DNA of 64,000 bases. Source: Pristionchus mayeri (taxonomy: Eukaryota > Nematoda > Chromadorea > Rhabditida > Neodiplogasteridae). Below, one piece after another: positions 13,101-20,890 of the stretch; the first letter of the stretch is position 1, and each line of letters opens with the position of its first letter. The translations under genes and the position numbers were made by a program. The stretch is taken from NCBI GenBank assembly GCA_036245805.1, contig BTRK01000005.1, forward strand, positions 10,230,001 to 10,294,000, read 5' to 3'. The notes beneath the pieces are model-generated. The model had not been told where the DNA came from, made no database searches, and saw only the letters and a list, made by a program, of their open reading frames with translations.

Positions 13101-16100
13101 TACTCTTCGATGTGAATCAATCTTCACACGGTTTTCTGTTGTCAATGAGTGGACTTTTACTCTTCCTATCGCACTTAGTCTCACGGCTCTCTGTTCAGTC
13201 TTGACGACACAGTTGACTCTCAAAGCCGTCATGATGGCTAGTCAACCCATCGTTGTTGGGCTCTGGTTTAAAAAGGGAAGCGGGTTACGGACAAAACCAG
13301 TATATTGTTTTAGAGCGCGATGATTGGGCATTCTTTAGGATATATTTCAATAGTTATACATCAATAACCCCAACTCAGATAGGGGCATGATCATAAAATG
13401 GCTCAAACTGAATTTCGGTTCAGATTCATTTCTCAGTCCTGAAACATTAGCAATTGTTCATGTGATCTCTAGTATTGTGAGCGGTGAAGAACTTGGGACG
13501 TTTAGTATTCCATTTTATTTCAAGAGGGCTGGGGCTACCCGTTCGTGAACAGTAGTTTTCTCAACCCAAATCTTGAATTTTGGCCATCAGAATCATATTA
13601 TATATACTGTATTTACGCTCGGCGGCGCAACGAAAGACGAATAATTACTTATGTGGCATGATACAAGAAAGTTGACTCTCCTCACACTGAGGTCGAAATA
13701 AGATAGGAAGGGGGAATGGGGGGGGGGGGTCATCATTGTTTGCAATCCTTATCTTCCCATACGCATTTAATGCCGATTAATTAGTTGCGATTTTTTGGAA
13801 GTTCAGCACAGTCACTCATGAAAGGGGCGAAATCAAAGACGACCTCTTCCCCAAATCGCCCAACAACGAACTCCCAAAATCGCAATTGGAGGTCCTTCAG
13901 GCAAAAGGCTTTAGCATGTTTTATTGTTATTACTAGTATTATTGTTATTGTTATTGTTCAGACGAAAGGCTTTCGCCTGTGGAAGATGTTCAACGACGTC
14001 TTCGCCTACATGCCACTGGCGTGTGTTATCGGTTCGTTTTTGTTTAAAATACCTATATTTATTGATATTGATTAAACATTTATGACTCAGTGTATGCTCT
14101 TTTCGAGTTCGAAAAATAATGCCACGTGCCCTCCATTCTATACACACTCTATCTTAAAAGCAGAACGAGTTCGTAAAATGCAGAGACCATGGTATCCGAA
14201 TCGCGATCTAACCCGAACTTTTCACTTACTCTTACGAATACATTACGAACTCTTCAGGTAAGAAGATTCTGACTGTGCACGGAGGCATTTCGGAGGAACT
14301 TACGAGTCTATCCGAGCTTGAGAAGGTGAGAGTTGTGGGAGCTAGAAAATACTTTCGAAATGTAAAAATATTCAAAATCGTATCGGGGTCCGTATAAGCT
14401 CGGACCATTTCCCGTGTGCTCTATACCCCATAGTTATGTATTTAATTACGGGGTAGAGTTCGAGAAACCATGCCAAGGTTACCCTCATTCGACCTTCGCT
14501 CTCTATACGTTCGAAAGGCTGAGAGAGTGTGTAAAATGACTGATGCCCGAAACGTGACTATGTGGGCGATGACCTGGATTTCGAACTCTAGTATATACAC
14601 AAATTCAGATTGGCAAGCCGCTGTTCGAAATCTCGGACAACACGCTCGCTCGCTACACTGCCTGGTCGGACCCGCAGAACGAACTCCAAGGGTCAGATAC
14701 TGATCTTTGATCTTTTACCTATTTTCTTTGGTGGAGTTTGTTGATCTTTGGTAAGGAAGGTTGCTAATTTCCACGAATAATACTTACTTCTCACTCAATT
14801 GTGCTTGAATCAGTGCAGTGTGTATTCCTCACACAGCACTGGGAAGAAATGAAAGGTCATCATCACCATCATCATTTTGTCCAGGTCGAACAAGACAACT
14901 TTGGCGGTCAAACAAAAATAACAAAGAAACAAACGGGAAACCGCATCTTTATTATCCTTATCTTGACGTCTTCACATCGTATCGTAGTCAATTCCCCCCA
15001 GTACGCTAGCCGGGGTCTGGAAGGTGCAGCCAGGAATACTTATTCCCAGTGGTATACAACTATAACAGAATATAGGGTGGCGGGTGGCGCAGTGGTTGTA
15101 TGCCAGGCTTGCGAACGAAGGGTCACGAGTTCGACCCCTGCCCGGGTCCACAGATCCACCCAGACCAAGGGGGTTAAGAAATGTTGGTAGTGATTCAAAA
15201 AGTCACTATAAGGGATGCGCAAAAAATGACTCTCATCACCCTGGACTCACCTGTCCTATTAATCTTATTGAATGATATTTTAATTTTGTTTAATCGTTCT
15301 GAATAATGCAATTAATATTTGCTACACAGACGATGGGGTGGCAGAGCCCGCCCCTTGCGTGGAAAAATGCCTAACACCTTTACCTTTACCTTTAGTATCG
15401 TCAAAGATCAATGATCAGAGATCAAAGATCAGAGATCAAAGATTATTGCAGATTCGCCGAGAATAAGCTCCGATGCAACTCTCGCTACTTCGGCGTGGAC
15501 GCCGTTGCCGCCACACTGAAAAATCTCGGTCTTGAGCTGCTCATCAGAGCTCACCAGGTAAGCAAAAAGATGTAGATTTGTGTGGACGCCTCAAGCGTGT
15601 CATCGCGCCTCGAGAGCGTCATATATTTAATGGCGCACTTGAAGTGCGTTTTGCGCATCTCAAGAGCCTTCTAGGGATGCGCAAAAAATGACTCTCATCA
15701 CCCTGGACTCACCTGTCCTATTAATCTTATTGAATGATATTTTAATTTTGTTTAATCGTTCTGAATAATGCAATTAATATTCAGATCATGCAGAATGGCT
15801 ACGAATTCTTCGGGAGGAAAAATCCCCAGTGCATCTCTGTCTTCACCGCCGGCAGACACAATACTGGCGTAAGATCAGATACCAAAGATCAAAAAATACC
15901 AGATAGCAAGTTCCAAATGTCAAAGAGCAAATATCAACGTATTGTAATATCTCCCTACAGCATACTCGCAAGCTGTTTCGGTGAACAGTGGAGTGATTGT
16001 GTGGAAATTAAACGGGCTAGAGAGAGCAAAGATAACCCTCCTTTTTCCGTAGTATTTTGCACATTCAAAACTGTTTCAAATGAAATCATCATATTGACAA

Positions 16101-17221
16101 GAAAGAAGGCATTGAAAGAAGGGTTCTCAAGAAACCGAATCATCGACTCACACAAACACTTGTAGACATTTATTTAACTTGAAACCATGTGATTTATGCT
16201 CGGAAAAGCGTCCTACATATAACCCCATGGTGCCAGTATGTTTTCCGCGACTCGTGGGAACTCTTTTTAAAGGAGGCGAGTAAACGCAAAATTAAATTAT
16301 TGGAATTTTAACATATCTCCATTCCTTAACAGAACTAGCGGTAGTTGGCTAGGAGCCAAATCGGGGATATCTCAGGCAACGAGCGAGAGAGAGAGAGCAC
16401 GCTACTTGAAGAGAGGTCTCTCTCTAATTGAAACATATTTCAGCCGGGCGCACGTTTGCATTTACTCCTCATTTAAGGACAATTTTGGCATGAGTGTCCA
16501 CATCAGCCGGTCGTTCTTGGCTACGTTCCTGGGGTGCGCCGAGTTCCCGGACACTCGTACGTTGTTATTTAATATTATTCTTATTTTAATACGTTTACAA
16601 TATTTGAAAAACATAACGTTATCAGCAGAAATTTGGAGATGACAGTGAAAGTGATGGAACGATAGAGAGAGAATGGGATTTGTGTTTTGTTCTTTCGATT
16701 CCGAAATACATTCGCCAATCGGGCCAACATCATACTTTTTTCAGCCTCAAAAGAGAGGTTCCTTGCCTTGCACGAGAAGCACAACAGGACCTACAACTTC
16801 ACGACGCGCAACGTGCAGGTAGTGGCTAATAAAACATCGAGCAATGGTCTGACTCTCCTCAGTTTGCACGCTCTATCGTATCTCTGACCGGCGAGAGAGC
16901 GTGAAAACTGAAGAGAGTCAGACGATTACTCAAAACATCGATAGAGTGGGAGAATAAAAACTGGGAAATTATATTACAAGATATCACAAAAAATGTCAAT
17001 TAGGGCAACTAACAATTGCTTAAAAGCATTTAATGATAAAGGGCTTCTTCGCGGAACACTTGTGTTGCCTCTTCGAGTATGTTTCATGTGAACTGATTGC
17101 GTGTGAAACGTACTCGATTTGATAAACAATGTAAAAGAAAACTCGAATTTGCTTGCAAAATATGAAATATTATTTTCAGGAAGAGAGGAACGACATGACC
17201 ATCATGGAGCTGAGACAGTGA
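1178..17221 (+). CDS. Coiled-coil, single-pass membrane protein with a PP1-like Ser/Thr phosphatase domain (5' end open)
   Basis: Predicted function: a membrane-anchored phosphoprotein phosphatase of the PP1/PPP type, hydrolysing phosphoserine/threonine on the cytosolic side. Exons read: 1178-1264, 1333-1494, 1840-2825, 2902-3050, 3093-3152, 5667-5866, 6062-6133, 8722-8796, 8874-8991, 9178-9234, 9305-9368, 9742-9805, 9856-9919, 11127-11185, 11639-11772, 12671-12734, 12897-12987, 13785-13891, 13962-14031, 14258-14325, 14609-14691, 15452-15557, 15785-15868, 16478-16556, 16745-16818, 17180-17221. They total 3219 nt and every junction keeps one frame. Exon 3 is a charged coiled coil. Exon 4 holds a helix rich in Ile/Leu followed by KRRKK, suggesting an outside N-terminus. 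Exons 5-6 are Pro/Glu/Lys rich. Exons 13-24 give the PPP signatures in order: GD-x-HGQ, GDYVDRG, RGNHE, HGGIS, WSDP and RAHQ, so the metal ligands are present. The usual APNYCGEFDN is altered. An in-frame TAA lies at 2335-2337 unless a 51-nt intron (2293-2343) is removed. Alternative: two genes, the first ending at the TAA of 3059-3061. Confidence 0.68.
3208..3972 (+). repeat. Dispersed non-autonomous repeat, copy 1 (about 770 bp)
   Basis: This block starts in CTCCGCCCAC and ends in TTGTGGTCCCTA. It matches 35828-36605 in the same orientation and 11850-12590 in the opposite one. It lies in intron 5 of the phosphatase gene. The apparent open frames inside are GC-rich shadows and differ between copies, so I do not call them genes. 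No transposase is visible and the class is unknown. Confidence 0.6.
4092..4465. repeat. Near-perfect palindrome, arms about 170 bp
   Basis: The sequence from 4092 to about 4265 returns as its reverse complement up to 4465, around a loop of about 30 bases near 4270-4300. Both ends carry a smaller palindrome built on CCACCTTCC/GGAAGGTGG. It lies in intron 5 of the phosphatase gene. Transcribed, it would fold into one long hairpin. It is probably a MITE or foldback element; no gene is seen in it. Confidence 0.75.
4500..5660. other. Intronic filler, no gene seen
   Basis: Unique-looking sequence with a C10 run near 4621, purine- and pyrimidine-rich patches (about 4800-5060) and no exon-like frame. 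The last bases before 5667 carry a good acceptor (TTTGCAG) for exon 6 of the phosphatase gene. Confidence 0.4.
6690..6752. repeat. Short hairpin: AAGCCGGCTTTCAGAC and its complement
   Basis: Two 16-20 base arms, at 6694-6713 and 6730-6750, are reverse complements around a loop of about 18 bases. The hairpin sits between the 3' part of phosphatase exon 7 and the LINE. The region 6240-6690 before it has no recognisable coding content. Confidence 0.45.
6848..8613 (+). mobile_element. 5'-truncated LINE (non-LTR retrotransposon) with reverse transcriptase
   Basis: An open frame runs 6848-7687 and continues in the same frame 7688-8461. It contains the RT landmarks FRPISL, SGFR, FKKAFDSIDH, a GVPQGSCLGPLLF-type block and the catalytic YADD. 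A single TGA at 7685-7687, where relatives usually have Trp, breaks the frame, so the copy is dead. The endonuclease domain is missing, consistent with 5' truncation. The 3' end carries a short tandem tail of ATTGA units at about 8589-8613, as in CR1/L2/Rex-like elements. It lies in intron 7 of the phosphatase gene, same strand. The clade assignment is tentative. Confidence 0.85.
9376..9530 (+). repeat. Dispersed repeat (ATATAAAGCGTAGTGT family), copy 1
   Basis: The stretch beginning CTATACCTACATATAATA and containing TAAAGCGTAGTGT, then GTTTCGAAAC and GTGATTGCGAAACC, matches 29757-29900 in the kinase-like gene. It occupies intron 11 of the phosphatase gene. It is followed by a G run of about 13 (from 9539). 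Confidence 0.6.
9980..11061. mobile_element. Tc1/mariner-type DNA transposon relic, 1082 bp
   Basis: The ends are inverted repeats starting CAGGGTGCGAGAAAAGTAT, and a TA dinucleotide flanks each side (9978-9979 and 11062-11063), the target duplication of the Tc1/mariner superfamily. No intact transposase frame is visible inside, so it is non-autonomous or decayed. It fills intron 13 of the phosphatase gene, between the exon just before the GD-x-HG motif and the exon carrying it. Confidence 0.8.
11850..12590 (-). repeat. Dispersed repeat copy 2 (inverted) with foldback 12215-12530
   Basis: The left part, 11850-12260, is the reverse complement of the end of the copy at 3208-3972 (starting GGGGACCGCAAGGG, and including TTTGGCCGTTTGTCGATA). 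The right part, 12215-12530, folds on itself: arms of about 130 bases pair around a loop near 12365-12400. It lies in intron 15 of the phosphatase gene. The other two copies keep only one strand of this foldback. Confidence 0.6.
13046..13400 (+). mobile_element. Possible truncated mariner end
   Basis: TTAGGTTGATGCAAAAGTTT at about 13046 looks like the inverted end of a mariner element and sits next to TA. I found no matching opposite end before 13785, so if real it is a fragment. It is in intron 17 of the phosphatase gene. The rest of the intron has a G run near 13723 and nothing else I recognise. Confidence 0.3.
14454..14590. mobile_element. Hairpin MITE with TAGAGTTCG ends, copy 1
   Basis: The element begins TAGAGTTCGAGAAAC and ends with its reverse complement TTTCGAACTCTA. 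It ends 18 bases before phosphatase exon 21. A related element at 17329-17440 has an 8-bp flanking duplication, pointing to the hAT superfamily. No coding capacity. Confidence 0.55.
15066..15395 (+). mobile_element. tRNA-derived SINE with (CCTTTA)n tail
   Basis: The head resembles a tRNA gene: an A-box-like GGCGCAGTGGTTGTATGCC and a B-box GAGTTCGACCCC about 35 bases later. It does not fold into a full tRNA. The 3' end is CCTTTACCTTTACCTTTA. The same tail ends a second repeat at 30890-30990, suggesting a shared partner LINE. It lies in intron 21 of the phosphatase gene, same strand. Confidence 0.65.
15213..15782 (+). repeat. 109-bp identical direct repeats flanking phosphatase exon 22
   Basis: By eye the stretch AGGGATGCGCAAAAAATGAC to GCAATTAATATT occurs twice without a difference, ending at about 15322 inside the SINE and at about 15781 at the end of intron 22. 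The second copy leads directly into the acceptor TTCAG of exon 23. Exon 22, which carries the RAHQ metal-ligand motif, lies between them. Confidence 0.75.
16271..16472. mobile_element. Kolobok/T2-like MITE (TTAA, AGGAGG ends), copy 1
   Basis: TTAA (16267-16270) is followed by AGGAGGCGAGTAAACGCAAA. The right end reads TTTGCATTTACTCCTC and then TTTAA (TTAA at 16473-16476). The interior, including GAGAGAGCACGCTACTTGAAG, matches the elements at 60072-60315 and 60870-61109. TTAA duplication with AGG ends fits the Kolobok superfamily (Xenopus T2-like MITEs). Its right TTAA plus G forms the acceptor of phosphatase exon 24. Confidence 0.7.
16838..16936. repeat. Short hairpin repeat (GTCTGACTCTC ... 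GAGAGTCAGAC)
   Basis: Arms of about 35 bases pair around an apical CTGACCGGCGAGAGAGC-like region. It belongs to a loose family of 60-100 bp hairpins found throughout the window, also at 37421-37499, 45648-45712 and 46457-46512. It lies in intron 25 of the phosphatase gene. Confidence 0.6.
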
Positions 17222-17328
17222 TAGAAGCCAGCCGAATAAGCTAGCCCCTCTGTACTCACGAGTAGAATAAATTATGATCAACTGTAGAATAAACTATGAT
17301 CAACACTTCATCGTGCACCACTGAATAT

Positions 17329-17440
17329 TAGAGTTCGAGAAACGATACCAGGTCTCTTCATTTTACACACTCTCTCACCGCTCGACCGGTCTAGAGAGTG
17401 TGTGAAAGGAAGAGACGAAGGCCCCTAATTACGAACTCTA
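17329..17440. mobile_element. hAT-like hairpin MITE with 8-bp target duplication
   Basis: The ends are TAGAGTTCG and CGAACTCTA. The flanks CTGAATAT and CTGACTAT form an 8-bp duplication with one mismatch. A related sequence without the element exists at about 19250-19270 (CACTGAATACGGTCACAA), giving an empty-site comparison inside the window. Interior arms pair around CTCTCACCGCTCGACCGG. No open frame. Confidence 0.7.
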
Positions 17441-17535
17441 CTGACTATGGTCACAATAAACTTGCATGAGTCAATCTGACTTCCATTAGTTGGAGACCGT
17501 GTGATACAGTGAGCTGAGAAAGCGAGCCCCTCTGC

Positions 17536-18990
17536 ACTCATGATTAACACACGTATCACGAGTCAGTGGATGTGTGCGGGAACATTTTTCAAAAATTTCC
17601 TTCAGATTTAGCTCACAACATAGTGGGAGAATACCCCAGTAGTAAGATTTCAAAAATGTAGGTGATTGGTTCAAGAGCCGTCAATTAGGAATTATCCGGT
17701 TTTGCAGCCGGCTCCGCTGTATTTCAGCTCCCAGATGAGCTAGAACGCCGTTTTTGAGCTTAAAATGTGCGGAAAATTATTTCCAACAACTTTTATGTTG
17801 AAACTTGGTTGTACCGATATAACTTGAGATTTTAGCAACGAAAAATTATAATTGAGGTCAATAAAAAAGTGTTTTCACCCTGATGCTGAGAAAAACTACC
17901 GATTGTTTTTGCTTATTGATGGAGAATAAGTCAATATCTATCCATAAAAAATGGGTTCGACGTAATCATCCCACCCCTTTTGATTGAAATTTTCGGTCAA
18001 ATGTGAGATTTTGACGAACCTCAACCTTGTTTTCGATAAATTGACTTCCGAATTGAATCCTAAATAACGAAATTTGTTATTTTAGATGTACTGATTCAGT
18101 GGTAGTTAAATGGCGTGGAAACATTGCAGGATCGACGGTTTCGGAAAAATTGGTTTTCGACACGTCGATTTTTCTCAAATTTGGGCGCACCATTCATACA
18201 AAATATGAGAAGGCACCTCTCAGCTCACTATGGAAACTAAAATATGTACCGGCATGTGTAAGAAGTTTGGCAAATGGTACGTTCATATCCTTTCCAAAGT
18301 CGAAATTTCGTGGGTCAAATACGCAAGATTGAACGTACATAATATTGTTAAATGAAATTTTAAAAAGATTCTTGTGGACACATGAGAATTAGGTGGATGA
18401 AAGTTCACATTACAGTGGGCTCACTGCAAATTTTCTTAAAGAAATAAGGAATGGATGCATTTTAAGGAAACCGAATATTTGAAAATATTGGCAAATAAAA
18501 AAAATCAGAATGTGAATTTCTAAACCTTTCTCAGTGTTTTTCCAACAAGTATGTTTTAATATGAATTTAAATGCTAACATTTGTCATTATTTACCAAGAC
18601 TTTTAGGAAAAATCAAATTTAACAATATTCTGTACGTTCAATCTTGCGTATTGGAGCCACGAAATTTTGACTTTGGAAAGGATATGAACTGACCATTTGC
18701 AAAATTTCTTACACATACCGGTACATATTTTTGTTTCCATAGTGAGCTGAGAGGTGCCTTCTCATATTGTGTATGAATGGTGCGCCCCCTGGGAGCTGAA
18801 ATACAGCGGAGCCGGATGTAAAACCAGACAATTCCTAATTGAAGGCTCTTGAACCAATGGCCTCCATTTTTCGAAATCTTACTGCTGGGGTATTCTCCCA
18901 CTATATTGCGAGCTAAATCTGGAACACATTTTTCGAAATTGTTCCCGAGGCAATCAGTTTTCATCCAACGATTCGTGATACACGTGTAAT
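17536..18990. repeat. Asymmetric foldback element
   Basis: Two pairs of inverted arms are visible: 17536-17736 with 18787-18990, and 18176-18346 with 18618-18784. In the right arm the two segments touch. In the left arm they are separated by about 440 bases (17737-18175) absent from the right. The loop (18347-18617) is AT-rich. The apparent reading frames at both inner arms are the same sequence read from opposite strands and carry no known domain. Confidence 0.7.
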
Positions 18991-19700
18991 ATGAACTGTG
19001 GTCAATATGTCATTCAGCACCATGCCCAGAGGCAATTTTAGATCCATTCTTCGTGCGTGTCAATATCATAATGGTGAGATTAAAGGTGGAACATATTGAG
19101 AAATTAGAGTCGTGCCGATCGCTAATGTAATTTAATTCCCCAATTAAAAATATCGTTTGACCATTGTTTGTGTATTTAGATCTTAAAATGTATCTGCTTA
19201 TCAAGCGAGCCTCACTGATCCACTCTAGAATGAACTATGATCAACTTTGTGCATCACTGAATACGGTCACAATGTGCTTATTCGCAGATATAATATTGGT
19301 TGATGGAATATCCATGGTCGACCATAAGAAAGCAAATGAAAAATGTGTCAGAGAAGCTTCTCGCACGACTAGAATAAATGCTCATCAACTCTTCCCTTCT
19401 TGCGTGCCATGCCCAGAGGCAATTTTAGAGCCATTCTCTTTGCGTGTCCATATTTAAGGTTTTCATTGTCATTGCTATTACGATACAGGCTGCAATAGAA
19501 CTTCTTATCTCTCAGTGCTGGATCGATTGCTGCATATCCGGACATAATTCGAGGTGTACGATGAATATATACAATAAAATGAATTCGAACGAGGTCACAT
19601 TTTATGATCGCATGTGTAACATGTTTCGAACAATATCGACGGGATTCTCCTCACATAAATCGTTTGCCTGTCATTATTTCGAAATGAACAAAGTGCAAAA
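18991..19700. other. Repeat-rich intergenic stretch
   Basis: A block containing CATGCCCAGAGGCAATTTTAG occurs at about 19020 and again at about 19410 in direct orientation. ATGATCAACTTTGTGCATCA near 19230 resembles the sequence at 17290-17320. ATAATGGTGAGATTAA recurs at about 19068 and 20166. No gene seen. Confidence 0.4.
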
Positions 19701-19707
19701 TATGGCC

Positions 19708-19780
19708 AGCCCGATCCGGGGCTCGAACCCGCAACAGCCAGATTAAGAGTCTGGTGCTCTACCGACTGAGCTAACCGGCC
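19708..19780 (-). tRNA. tRNA-Lys (CUU anticodon)
   Basis: The reverse strand folds as a 73-base tRNA: acceptor GGCCGGT/ATCGGGC, TA at 8-9, D-arm with AGCTCAGTCGGTAGAGC, anticodon stem CCAGA/TCTGG around loop CTCTTAA (anticodon CTT, lysine), and T-loop TTCGAGC. The acceptor has one G-G mismatch at 2:71 (the usual base at position 2 would be C), and the top of the T-stem also looks unpaired (49:65). A T-rich stretch follows on the transcribed strand. It may be functional or beginning to decay. Confidence 0.85.
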
Positions 19781-20412
19781 CATATATGAAGTTTGAAACT
19801 TTTCATCTTTCTTTCGACGATTATGCCAGACAGGTGCCTTCGTCTTGTAAATTCATCTCTTCTTTCAAACCAAGCACTCCCAACAAGATGGAAATACGGT
19901 AGGATCAATAGCTAGTACGCTATTTATAAGTTCAGGATTGTACTCAATTTGTGTTGCTACCTGTTCCACGTGCACGCAAGAAATTAGTTCATGTTGTCTC
20001 AAGAGATAGCGCAGAAATATTACATTTCCAATTCTTGGAACACCAGTCAATACCTCTCTCTATCCTCTACCAAATCGACTAATCGGCATGCAATTTCACT
20101 TTATTTCACTGTTCCTCAAATCCAATATGGCTTTTGGAATCAAATGCGATCAATTGATTGGATGATAATGGTGAGATTAATGGTGGGATAAATTGAGATA
20201 ATAAACTTGTACAAGCGTTCAGATAGCGATCTCCAAGCATTATTTAATACCAAACGTTCATCATGTCCTTCCTGATTCAATCATCTTCGACGAAAGAGAT
20301 GCGGTCGCTGAGCATGTCCACGTCGACGTCGCGACTATTTGCGACACGCTAATGGGTATCGTAAGAATGAGGAACGTGGGGAAAGGTACATACGCAAGGA
20401 CAGCTAGCACGA

Positions 20413-20485
20413 GCCCGCGTGGCCTAATGGATAAGGCGTGTGACTTCTAATCACAAGATTGTCGGTTCGATCCCGGCCGTGGGCT
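20413..20485 (+). tRNA. tRNA-Arg (UCU anticodon)
   Basis: A full cloverleaf is visible: acceptor GCCCGCG pairs with CGTGGGC (one G-T wobble), D-arm GGCCTAATGGATAAGGC, anticodon stem TGTGA/TCACA around loop CTTCTAA (anticodon TCT, reading AGA), and T-arm GTCGG-TTCGATC-CCGGC. A T stretch follows the discriminator. No intron. Confidence 0.93.
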
Positions 20486-20890
20486 TTCACTTTTGCCCGT
20501 TGGTCAGGTGATTGTCGTTTCGTTATTGACGCAATCAGAAAAGCGTCAAAAATAGCGGTGACGAAAGTGCGAGATTAGCCCGCTTCTTGCACGTTTAAAC
20601 TCTGCGCTTATCGGTTATCGATAGGAAACAGTGGAAAGCCCTTCTCACCATTCTCGTGGAGTGTTCTTGCTATCACACAATTTTCGCCTTCTTGTCAACG
20701 ACATTTTAATGCTTCGTTAATGGCCATATCATCTACCTCATCTAGCTCTATCAATTGTTGTTATCCCTCCAAGATTTTCGAGTACTCAACTCCCCATTAT
20801 TGGCTAGGAAATTAAGAGAGTGGCCGAAAGCCAATGATGTGAACGATATTTCTTTGTGTTTACACGGCCGTGCTTTCAGGAACCGCTAAG

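Noticed and set aside
15080..15160. A possible tRNA on the plus strand
   Set aside because: Boxes fit, but no full cloverleaf; it is the head of the SINE with the (CCTTTA)n tail.
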